NCBI GenBank assembly: GCA_026388915.1
Contig: JAPLIW010000579.1
Coordinates: forward strand, 1-6,397
Direction: 5' to 3'
DNA: 6,397 nt
Origin: Deltaproteobacteria bacterium
GTDB taxonomy: Bacteria; Desulfobacterota; SM23-61
This document shows, one piece after another, positions 1-4,937 of this stretch. A program made the position numbers and the translations under genes. A model generated the notes under the pieces. It saw only the letters and a program-made list of their open reading frames with translations. It searched no databases and was not told the DNA's origin. Every line of letters starts with the position of its first letter. Position 1 is the stretch's first letter.

Positions 1-83
1 AGATTGTAGACGGCAAGAGCAAGATCGTCTGGCCCCAAAGCCTGGCGGGGGCGAAATTCCAGCTTCCCCCCTGGTTGAAGTAG
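1..83 (+). CDS. 3' end of a periplasmic substrate-binding protein of a Liv-type ABC importer (partial)
   Basis: Only the last 26 codons are present (first full codon at base 3, stop TAG at 81-83); the gene starts upstream of the window. The tail contains VWP, then a short polar stretch, then LPPW and LK before the stop. Endings with a VWP motif followed by PPW are common in HAAT-family (type I, LivK-like) binding proteins. That recognition and the position just ahead of livG-livF-livH-livM are the basis for the call. Such proteins are exported to the periplasm and deliver the solute to the LivH/LivM channel. Ligand specificity cannot be judged from this fragment. The stop lies 169 bases before the livG start, and an inverted repeat fills most of that gap. 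It could be another protein with a similar tail, but the context makes this unlikely. Confidence 0.72.
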   Translation, partial: IVDGKSKIVWPQSLAGAKFQLPPWLK

Positions 84-93
84 AAAAATTTTT

Positions 94-239
94 GGGACGC
101 AGATAAACGCAGATTTCGCAGATAAATTTGCAAAACTAAAACCCGGGAATACGGCAAATTCATTTTTTTAGGGTTGGTTCTTGGGTTTGAAACTCTCTTT
201 TTCGATTTTTCTGCGTCCATCTGCGAAGATCTGCGTCCC
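94..239. repeat. Inverted-repeat element built of CGCAGAT units between the binding-protein gene and livG
   Basis: The left arm carries CGCAGAT at 98-104, 108-114 and 117-123. The right arm carries the complement ATCTGCG at 229-235 and 219-225, and a one-mismatch copy, TTCTGCG, at 209-215. The outermost 11 bases (GGGACGCAGAT, 94-104) are matched perfectly by the complement at 229-239. The units are spaced about 9-10 bases in both arms, so the arms could pair over roughly 30 bases with mismatches around an 85-base AT-rich centre. No reading frame of note lies inside it. It looks like a dispersed intergenic repeat of the REP/MITE kind. In the transcript it could form a long hairpin between the binding-protein and ATPase messages. 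No T-run follows the right arm, so a classic intrinsic terminator is not supported. Confidence 0.7.
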
Positions 240-252
240 GCTGAAAAAACCT

Positions 253-1008
253 ATGGAACAGAAAAAGAACGGTCTCCTGCTGGAAGGGCAAGGGGTGACC
301 AAGTATTTCGGCGGGCTGGCCGCGGTCAGCGACGTGTCCTTTTATTTAAACCAGGGGGAAATCCTGGGGCTGATCGGCCCCAACGGGGCCGGCAAGACGA
401 CCCTTTTCAACATCATTGCGGGGGTCTACAAGCCGAATCAGGGCAAAATTTTGTTCCGGGGCCGGGATATCAGCCATCTGAGGCCGAATGAGGTTTGCAA
501 GCTGGGGATCGCCCGCACCTTCCAGATCACTAAGCCTTTCCTGGAAATGACCGTCCTGGAAAACGCCCTCGTGGGGGCCTTTTTCGGCCACCAGCAGCGG
601 CATGTCATGGAAGAAGCCCAGAAAAAGTCCAGGGCCGCCTTGGAGCGGGTGGGCCTTGAGGGGAAAGCGGAACGGAAAGCCAAGAGCCTGAATTTGGTCG
701 AGCGGAAAAGACTGGAAGTCGCCCGGGCCCTGTCCACCTCCCCCGAGATCCTGCTTCTGGATGAAGTCGTGGCCGGCTTGAATCCCAAGGAAACGGGGGA
801 GATGGCCAATTTCATCGGCTCGCTCCGTGAAGGAGGCATCACCATCCTCATGATCGAGCACGTGATGAAGGCGATCATGGGCTTGTCCGACCGGATCGTG
901 GTTCTGCATTACGGAAAGAAACTGGCCGAAGGCAAGCCCGAAGAGATTGCCAAGAATCCCCAGGTGATCGAGGCGTACCTGGGAGGGATAAAGACGCAAA
1001 GCGCATAG
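253..1008 (+). CDS. livG: Liv-type ABC importer ATP-binding protein LivG
   Basis: Cytoplasmic ATPase subunit of a branched-chain-amino-acid-type importer; 251 residues, the usual LivG length (about 250-260). Visible motifs: Walker A GPNGAGKTT (42-50), Q-loop Gln91 in RTFQ, Walker B ILLLDE (166-171) with catalytic Glu171, D-loop AGLN (174-177), H-loop His203 in IEH, and the LivG-style C-terminal AYLGG. The ABC signature is not LSGGQ but SLNLVERKRL (145-154), and Val172 replaces the usual Pro after DE. Both resemble variants I recall from LivG-like proteins. I chose ATG 253 rather than the upstream in-frame TTG at 181, because the extra 24 residues would be encoded by the inverted repeat and homologues start near MEQ...LLLEGQGVTKYFGGL. 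No strong ribosome site is visible before 253. The stop codon lies inside a hairpin repeat. It probably pairs with LivF as a heterodimer under LivH/LivM. Confidence 0.93.
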   Translation: MEQKKNGLLLEGQGVTKYFGGLAAVSDVSFYLNQGEILGLIGPNGAGKTTLFNIIAGVYKPNQGKILFRGRDISHLRPNEVCKLGIARTFQITKPFLEMTVLENALVGAFFGHQQRHVMEEAQKKSRAALERVGLEGKAERKAKSLNLVERKRLEVARALSTSPEILLLDEVVAGLNPKETGEMANFIGSLREGGITILMIEHVMKAIMGLSDRIVVLHYGKKLAEGKPEEIAKNPQVIEAYLGGIKTQSA

Positions 1009-1068
1009 CGCAGAGAGCATAGCGTCGAAGAGGAAGCAAAGAGATTTTTTGCTCTGAGCTCTATGCGC
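1001..1068. repeat. Imperfect inverted repeat overlapping the livG stop codon and filling the livG-livF gap
   Basis: GCGCATAG at 1001-1008 is matched perfectly by the complement CTATGCGC at 1061-1068. The next ten bases inward (1009-1018 against 1051-1060) pair at about seven of ten positions, giving an imperfect stem of about 18 bp. The loop contains a smaller hairpin (AGCAAA 1035-1040 with TTTGCT 1048-1053). The TAG stop of livG is the last three bases of the left arm. The right arm ends four bases before the GAGG ribosome site of livF. The CGCAGAG inside the left arm (1010-1016) recurs at 2887-2893 and 2905-2911, so this is probably one of several related dispersed repeats. If folded in RNA, it would sit right next to the livF translation start. 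Confidence 0.65.
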
Positions 1069-1071
1069 CTT

Positions 1072-1075
1072 GAGG
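1072..1075 (+). promoter_or_regulatory. Ribosome binding site of livF
   Basis: GAGG ends seven bases before the ATG at 1083. It supports that start and sits immediately downstream of the right arm of the 1001-1068 inverted repeat, so folding of the repeat could affect its exposure. Confidence 0.6.
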
Positions 1076-1082
1076 ATTCTTC

Positions 1083-1787
1083 ATGCTCGAAATTAAGAAC
1101 ATGGACGTTTTCTACGGCGATGCGCAGGCGCTCTGGGATGTCTCCCTCATCGTCAAAGAGGGAGAAATCGTCACTCTCCTGGGGGCCAATGGAGCGGGCA
1201 AATCAACGACCCTCCGGACTATTTCCGGGCTTTTGAAGCCCAAGAAGGGATCCATCTCTCTCTCCGCCGTAAGACTGGATCGGATTGAACCCTATCAGAT
1301 CATCCTTCACGGCCTCTCCCATGTTCCCGAGGGGCGACGGCTTTTCCCCAATATGACGGTCTGGGAAAATCTTTCCGTGGGAGCATACATACCTCCGGCC
1401 TGGAAAGATCGCTCCGGTGCGATGGAAGAGATGATGGAGATCTTCCCCATCCTCAAGGAGCGGCGGGACCAGCTTGCCGGCACTCTTTCCGGAGGGGAAC
1501 AGCAGATGTGCGCCATCGCCCGGGCCATGATTTCTCGGCCCAAAGTGCTGCTCCTGGATGAACCTTCCCTGGGGCTGGCTCCGGTTATCGTGGAGAGGAT
1601 CTTTGAAGTCATTCAAAAGATCAATCAAAAGGGGGTCACCGTTTTGCTCGTCGAGCAAAACGCCTACATCGCCCTCCAGATTGCCCATCGGGGATATGTA
1701 ATCGAAACCGGACACGTGGTCATGGAGGGAGAAGCCAACCGGCTGAGCCAGGATGAGTACATCAAACAGGCGTATTTGGGATTATAA
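1083..1787 (+). CDS. livF: Liv-type ABC importer ATP-binding protein LivF
   Basis: Second cytoplasmic ATPase of the importer; 234 residues, typical of LivF. Visible motifs: Walker A GANGAGKST (34-42), the LivF hallmark VPEGRRLFPNMTVWENL (82-98), the canonical ABC signature LSGGEQQ (135-141), Walker B VLLLDEP (155-161) with catalytic Glu160, and LLVEQNA (188-194). As in LivF proteins generally, the Q-loop region reads PEGR without the usual Gln, and the H-loop His is replaced by Gln192. The protein ends in YLGL, a usual LivF terminus. The start ATG has GAGG seven bases upstream. It lies 74 bases after livG, in the same direction, and should be co-transcribed with it. LivF supplies the standard signature motif to the ATP site whose Walker A, Q-loop and H-loop come from LivG. 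Confidence 0.95.
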   Translation: MLEIKNMDVFYGDAQALWDVSLIVKEGEIVTLLGANGAGKSTTLRTISGLLKPKKGSISLSAVRLDRIEPYQIILHGLSHVPEGRRLFPNMTVWENLSVGAYIPPAWKDRSGAMEEMMEIFPILKERRDQLAGTLSGGEQQMCAIARAMISRPKVLLLDEPSLGLAPVIVERIFEVIQKINQKGVTVLLVEQNAYIALQIAHRGYVIETGHVVMEGEANRLSQDEYIKQAYLGL

Positions 1788-1790
1788 GGA

Positions 1791-1827
1791 AAGTGCCTAA
1801 AGTGCGCTAAAGTGCCTGAAGTGCCTA
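1791..1827. repeat. Four tandem units of about 9 bp, consensus AAGTGCCTA
   Basis: The units are AAGTGCCTA (1791-1799), AAGTGCGCTA (1800-1809), AAGTGCCTG (1810-1818) and AAGTGCCTA (1819-1827), followed by a partial AAG. The array begins four bases after the livF stop. A weaker relative follows the livM stop at 3945-3981. The function is unknown. The unit length (9-10 bp, about one helical turn) and the short array look like a dispersed intergenic repeat family or slippage product, not a coding feature. Confidence 0.75.
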
Positions 1828-1859
1828 AAGTTATACATGACGACATAAATATTATCGGT

Positions 1860-1888
1860 TTGTCATTCCGGGCTTGAACCCGTATCAA
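1860..1888 (+). promoter_or_regulatory. Possible sigma-70-like promoter inside the palindromic repeat
   Basis: TTGTCA (1860-1865, five of six consensus positions) is followed after exactly 17 bases by TATCAA (1883-1888, four of six). An AT-rich stretch at 1831-1858 lies upstream. The -35-like box overlaps the start of the dispersed palindrome, so the match may be a chance property of the repeat. If real, it would give livH-livM an extra start of transcription about 105 bases before livH. Confidence 0.2.
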
Positions 1889-1947
1889 GTACGGGGCAGG
1901 CTCCGGAATCCAGTTTTTTCCTGGATTCCCGCTTTCGCGGGAATGAC
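1862..1947. repeat. Nested palindromic (REP/MITE-like) element, GTCATTCC ... GGAATGAC
   Basis: The ends GTCATTCC (1862-1869) and GGAATGAC (1940-1947) are perfect complements. So are the inner GGAATCCAG (1905-1913) and CTGGATTCC (1921-1929), which flank a T-rich centre (1914-1920). Each half also folds on itself. The left half has CCCGTA/TACGGG around TCAAG. The right half has ATTCCCGC/GCGGGAAT (1925-1932 and 1937-1944) around TTTC, an 8-bp perfect hairpin. The right half fits the ATTCCC-N8-GGGAAT pattern known from neisserial dRS3 repeats, and similar GTCATTCC repeats are widespread in Proteobacteria. I do not claim common descent. No open reading frame lies inside. Confidence 0.8.
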
Positions 1948-1952
1948 GACTC

Positions 1953-1981
1953 TTGCTGGGATTAAAGTCGCCTGGTATAGA
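1953..1981 (+). promoter_or_regulatory. Possible internal promoter just ahead of livH (extended -10)
   Basis: TTGCTG (1953-1958) and TATAGA (1976-1981) are 17 bases apart, and TGG immediately before TATAGA fits an extended -10 element. Transcription would begin around 1988, about 11 bases before the livH ATG, leaving an almost leaderless message. The -35 box matches only three of six positions, so this is a weak call. Confidence 0.25.
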
Positions 1982-1998
1982 AGAAAAGAAAATTCGCC

Positions 1999-2874
1999 AT
2001 GAACCTGCAACTGATCATCGAACAGATGTTGAATGGGATGGTGTTGGGCAGTATGTATGCCCTGGTGGCGAGCGGACTGACCCTGATCTGGGGCACCATG
2101 AAGATGCTCAACTTTGCCCACGGGGAACTCTACATGATCGGGGGATATGTCCTCTACTTCACCCTCCTGTTCTTCGGAGTCCATCCCTTCTGGGGAATCG
2201 TCCTGGCCATGCTGATTGCCTTTGCCCTCGGGGTCCTGATGGAGCGCACGATTCTGCACCCTCTTTTGGAGAAACCTGGCTGGGATGTTAGCCCCATCGT
2301 GGTGACTCTCGGGGTTTCCATCTTCCTGCAGAACTTTGCCTTGAAGGTTTGGGGAGAGCGGTTTAAAAATGTGCCCTATTTTATCGAAGGAACCATGGAC
2401 CTTTCCGGATTCCGCATCGCCTACCAGCGCATTCTGATTCTGATCGTGGCCGCGACGGTCATGGTGGGATTCTGGCTTTATGTGAAGCGCTCCCGCTTCG
2501 GCATGGCCCTCCGGGCTACGGCCCAGGATCGGGAGGCGGCCACCATTCTGGGGATCGATTCCCACCGCATTTACCTGATGACTTTCGGAATCAGTTCAGC
2601 CCTGGCGGCCCTGGCCGCCACCATGTTGGCTCCCCTTTTTCTGGTCAATCCCTGGATGGGAATTCCCCTGCTGCTGAAGGCGTTTATCGTGGTGGTCCTG
2701 GGAGGGCTGGGGAGTTTTGGAGGGGCTATCCTCGGAGGATTTTTGCTCGGCTGCATCGAAAGCCTGGCCATTGTCTTCCTCTCCTCGGAATGGAAAGATG
2801 TAGCCGCTTTTTTGGTTCTCATCGGATTCCTGGTATTTAAGCCCGCGGGCTTTTTCGGGACAAAAGAATGGTAA
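1999..2874 (+). CDS. livH: Liv-type ABC importer permease LivH
   Basis: Inner-membrane channel subunit of the importer; 291 residues, the usual LivH length (about 290-310). It is strongly hydrophobic, with about eight segments visible (roughly 12-30, 44-60, 64-82, 99-117, 143-161, 191-213, 223-255 and 267-282). Family landmarks: GLTLIWGTMKMLNFAHGE (26-43) near the N-terminus, the cytoplasmic EAA-like coupling loop RFGMALRATAQDREAATILGI (166-186), where the ATPases dock, GGLGSFGGAILGG (235-247), and the end KPAGFFG (281-287). The start is ATG 1999, with only an A/G-rich tract and no clear Shine-Dalgarno before it; the N-terminus MNLQLIIEQMLNGMVLGSMYAL matches the family start. It follows livF by 211 bases of repeat-rich DNA and precedes livM by 90 bases. 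Expected to form a heterodimer with LivM. Confidence 0.96.
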   Translation: MNLQLIIEQMLNGMVLGSMYALVASGLTLIWGTMKMLNFAHGELYMIGGYVLYFTLLFFGVHPFWGIVLAMLIAFALGVLMERTILHPLLEKPGWDVSPIVVTLGVSIFLQNFALKVWGERFKNVPYFIEGTMDLSGFRIAYQRILILIVAATVMVGFWLYVKRSRFGMALRATAQDREAATILGIDSHRIYLMTFGISSALAALAATMLAPLFLVNPWMGIPLLLKAFIVVVLGGLGSFGGAILGGFLLGCIESLAIVFLSSEWKDVAAFLVLIGFLVFKPAGFFGTKEW

Positions 2875-2886
2875 AGACCTATTAAC

Positions 2887-2911
2887 CGCAGAGCCCGAAG
2901 AGAACGCAGAG
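2887..2911. repeat. Pair of CGCAGAG direct repeats in the livH-livM gap
   Basis: CGCAGAG occurs at 2887-2893 and 2905-2911, 18 bases apart in an A/G-rich context. The same heptamer occurs at 1010-1016 after livG. It appears to be a short, degenerate member of the dispersed repeats found in the other gaps of this locus. The 90-base gap holds nothing else except the ribosome site of livM. Confidence 0.5.
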
Positions 2912-2950
2912 GATTCCTATAGGGAAAAAAGAAGGATCGAACGGATAGAT

Positions 2951-2957
2951 AGAGGGA
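2951..2957 (+). promoter_or_regulatory. Ribosome binding site of livM
   Basis: AGAGGGA ends seven bases before the ATG at 2965. A second GGAG (2961-2964) abuts the ATG and is too close to serve, so the upstream copy is the better candidate. Confidence 0.5.
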
Positions 2958-2964
2958 TCGGGAG

Positions 2965-3939
2965 ATGAATATCAGGAAACTCTTTGCGACAACAAAAAAC
3001 AAAGCCATTGCCGGCATGGTCATCCTCCTGGTGGTCCTTCCGGTCTTCGTCGAAGATCCCTACATCATGAACATCATTATTCTTTCCCTGCTCTTTGCCG
3101 TTCTGGCTTGCAGCTGGAACCTGATCTGTGGTTACACCGGGATCTTTACTTTCGGCCATCAGGCCTTCTTCGGCCTGGGGGCCTACGTTTCCTCTCTCCT
3201 GGCCATGAAAGCGGGCCTTTCTCCCTGGCTGGGGCTCTTGGCCGGGGGGATCGCCGCCGCCCTGGTGGGGTTCGTGATCGGACTCCCCTGCCTGCGCCTC
3301 CGCGCGGCGCCCTACATTGCCATCACCACCCTGGCTTTTTCCGAAATCGCCCGGATCGTGTGCATGAATCTGGTCGGCCTGACCCGCGGGGAATTGGGTC
3401 TCTGGGGAATTCCGGAGTTTCCCGAAATTCCTCTTCCGGGGGGACTGGCGATCAATTTCGCGGGAGGAGACCGGACCGGCTATTACTACGTCATCCTGAT
3501 GATCTTCTTCGTCACCATCGGACTCATCGCCTGGATGCTGCGTTCCTACGTGGGGCTGGCCTTCCGGGCGGTACGCGACGAGCAGGACGCGGCCCTCAGC
3601 CTGGGGATTGATACGACCCGCTTCAAGCTGCTGGCCTTTATCACCAGTTCTTTTTTCGCCGGCGTAGCCGGAGCCTTCTATGCCCACTATATTCTGATCC
3701 TCACTCCCACCTCGGTCATGAGCGTGGGGATCATGACCGAGATCATCGCCGTCACCCTGGTGGGCGGCCTGGGAACTTTCTGGGGCCCGGTCATAGGGGC
3801 TTTCTCCCTGACCGCTCTTCTAGAATACCTGCGGGAATTCGGAGAGTACCGCTTCATGATTTACGGGGCCATGCTGGTGGCCACCATCATGTTCATGCCC
3901 AAAGGGGTAGCGAGCAAGCTTTTCCCGGAAAAAGAATAA
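2965..3939 (+). CDS. livM: Liv-type ABC importer permease LivM
   Basis: Second inner-membrane channel subunit; 324 residues. This is the common compact LivM form, without the long N-terminal extension of E. coli LivM. Hydrophobic segments lie roughly at 13-30, 36-57, 62-82, 86-108, 114-134, 172-192, 223-245, 253-281 and 296-312. Family landmarks: LACSWNLICGYTGIFTFGHQAFFGLGAY (47-74), the loop LTRGELGLWGIP (139-150), the EAA-like coupling loop SYVGLAFRAVRDEQDAALSLGID (194-216), LVGGLGTFWGPVIGAF (265-280), and the end MPKGVASKLFPEKE. The positions of N52, G64 and H65 fit the family. The start is supported by the AGAGGGA site. It is probably co-transcribed with livH. LivM with LivH forms the pore that receives the solute from the binding protein. 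Confidence 0.95.
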   Translation: MNIRKLFATTKNKAIAGMVILLVVLPVFVEDPYIMNIIILSLLFAVLACSWNLICGYTGIFTFGHQAFFGLGAYVSSLLAMKAGLSPWLGLLAGGIAAALVGFVIGLPCLRLRAAPYIAITTLAFSEIARIVCMNLVGLTRGELGLWGIPEFPEIPLPGGLAINFAGGDRTGYYYVILMIFFVTIGLIAWMLRSYVGLAFRAVRDEQDAALSLGIDTTRFKLLAFITSSFFAGVAGAFYAHYILILTPTSVMSVGIMTEIIAVTLVGGLGTFWGPVIGAFSLTALLEYLREFGEYRFMIYGAMLVATIMFMPKGVASKLFPEKE

Positions 3940-3944
3940 ATGAG

Positions 3945-3981
3945 AGTGCCTGAATCGCCCTGATATGCCCAAAGCGTCTAA
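3945..3981. repeat. Degenerate tandem repeat after livM, related to the AAGTGCCTA array
   Basis: Four 9-10-bp units can be read: AGTGCCTGA (3945-3953), ATCGCCCTGA (3954-3963), TATGCCCAA (3964-3972) and AGCGTCTAA (3973-3981). The first resembles the unit after livF, and the later ones are increasingly diverged. The rest of this 141-base gap (to 4080) contains an AT-rich patch (3979-3996), a T7 run (4002-4008) without a convincing stem before it, and the ribosome site of the next gene. I see no clear promoter or terminator there. Confidence 0.45.
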
Positions 3982-4067
3982 AATTAAAAAATATCCCAGC
4001 CTTTTTTTGAGTCCTTCGTTTCCCAACCAGGTCCTTTCCATGTCCAGCGAAAAGGCGGATTTCCCCC

Positions 4068-4072
4068 TGAGG
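4068..4072 (+). promoter_or_regulatory. Ribosome binding site of the carbon-nitrogen hydrolase gene
   Basis: TGAGG ends eight bases before the ATG at 4081 and supports that start. Confidence 0.5.
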
Positions 4073-4080
4073 TTGACCTT

Positions 4081-4923
4081 ATGAGCAAGATTTATGCCGT
4101 CGGAATTCAGATGGCTACGGGCCGTCAGAAAGATAAGAATGTGGAGAAGGCCATCGGGTATCTTCAAAGCCTGACCCGGCAGAAACGCCCCATCGATCTG
4201 ATCTGCCTCCCGGAGGTTTTCACTTTTACCCCTTTGCCCACAGACCCTCTTTCAGTCAGGAAGAAAGTCGCCGAAAGAATTCCCTCCCGGTTTACGGATC
4301 AATTAGGAAAAATGGCCCGGAAGCTTCATACCTACCTGGTCTCCGGAAGTTTCATGGAAGAGCGGGGGGGAGAGTACTTCAACACCAGCCTGCTCTTTAA
4401 TCGAAAAGGGGAGATCGTGGGCCGGTATAGCAAGACCCATCTCTTCGATACTCTTGATTTCAAGGAATCGAAATTCTTTCGGCCCGGGTCCAACCTTCTC
4501 ACCCATCAGGCAGACTTTGGCACCTTGGGCATCATCATCTGCTACGACATCCGTTTCCCGGAATTGACCCGGACCCTGTGCCTGAAAGGCGCCGAAGTCC
4601 TGGCCGTTCCGGCAGCTTTTCCGATCGCCGATTATTCTCCGGGAGAGGACCACTGGCAGATCCTGACCCGGGCCGCAGCCCTGCACAATATGGTTTACGT
4701 TCTGGCCGTGAATCAGATCGGGTCCCACGGAGACCTGAAATTCTTCGGCCGGAGCGTAATCGTGGATCCATGGGGAGTGGAGATTGCCAAGGCCCCGAAT
4801 GCCGAGGGGATCATCCACGCGGAATTAGACCTGAAATATGCCCTGGAAATGAGGAACCAGCGAAGGGTCTGGGAACACCGTAGACCGGAGTTGTACGATA
4901 TTGGCTCCCAGAAAACGAAATAG
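4081..4923 (+). CDS. Carbon-nitrogen (nitrilase-superfamily) hydrolase, Nit2/omega-amidase-like
   Basis: Cytoplasmic cysteine amidase of 280 residues, close to the length of Nit2-type proteins. The Glu-Lys-Cys triad is intact: Glu45 in ICLPEVF, Lys118 in YSKTHLFD, and nucleophile Cys154 in IIICYDIRFPE (151-161). Other family landmarks are the block DFKES...RPGS (126-137), HWQILTRAAALHNMVYVLAVNQ (191-212), GRSVIVDPWG (223-232), and the C-terminal RRPELYD (267-273). The KTHLFD, ICYDIRFPEL and final RPELY patterns resemble Nit2 (omega-amidase, hydrolysing alpha-ketoglutaramate and alpha-ketosuccinamate). They resemble aliphatic nitrilases less. N-carbamoyl-amino-acid or other amide substrates remain possible, because specificity in this superfamily is hard to read from motifs. 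No signal peptide is seen. The start is ATG with TGAGG eight bases upstream. The next gene begins 14 bases after its stop, suggesting coupled translation and a shared pathway. Confidence 0.93.
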   Translation: MSKIYAVGIQMATGRQKDKNVEKAIGYLQSLTRQKRPIDLICLPEVFTFTPLPTDPLSVRKKVAERIPSRFTDQLGKMARKLHTYLVSGSFMEERGGEYFNTSLLFNRKGEIVGRYSKTHLFDTLDFKESKFFRPGSNLLTHQADFGTLGIIICYDIRFPELTRTLCLKGAEVLAVPAAFPIADYSPGEDHWQILTRAAALHNMVYVLAVNQIGSHGDLKFFGRSVIVDPWGVEIAKAPNAEGIIHAELDLKYALEMRNQRRVWEHRRPELYDIGSQKTK

Positions 4924-4926
4924 AAA

Positions 4927-4932
4927 AAGGAG
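4927..4932 (+). promoter_or_regulatory. Ribosome binding site that fixes the start of the M20 amidohydrolase
   Basis: AAGGAG ends five bases before ATG 4938 and begins four bases after the preceding stop codon. It favours 4938 over the in-frame ATG at 4971, which has no comparable site. The arrangement is typical of translational coupling. Confidence 0.75.
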
Positions 4933-4937
4933 AGTCC

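Noticed and set aside
94..239. CRISPR array suggested by repeated CGCAGAT units
   Set aside because: The units are only seven bases, with 2-3-base gaps and opposite orientation in the two arms; there are no long repeats with unique spacers.
181..252. Upstream TTG start for livG adding 24 residues
   Set aside because: The extension is encoded by the right arm of the CGCAGAT repeat and has no LivG similarity; the MEQ start at 253 gives a normal family length.
1791..1827. Regulator-binding iterons or a replication origin
   Set aside because: The units lie within an operon with no replication gene nearby and resemble dispersed intergenic repeats; nothing supports an origin.
2841..2855. GCCCGCGGGC palindrome followed by TTTTT, terminator-like
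   Set aside because: It lies inside livH, encodes the conserved KPAGFFG end, and a 10-base palindrome leaves only a 3-bp stem when a real loop is allowed.
2917..3687. Minus-strand open frame opposite livM
   Set aside because: Antisense to a well-supported permease gene; the translation is highly polar with repeated Gly, Gln and Asp, as expected from the complement of hydrophobic codons.
3991..4010. Possible intrinsic terminator after livM (T7 run at 4002-4008)
   Set aside because: No GC-rich stem of adequate length precedes the T-run, so termination between livM and the hydrolases is not supported.
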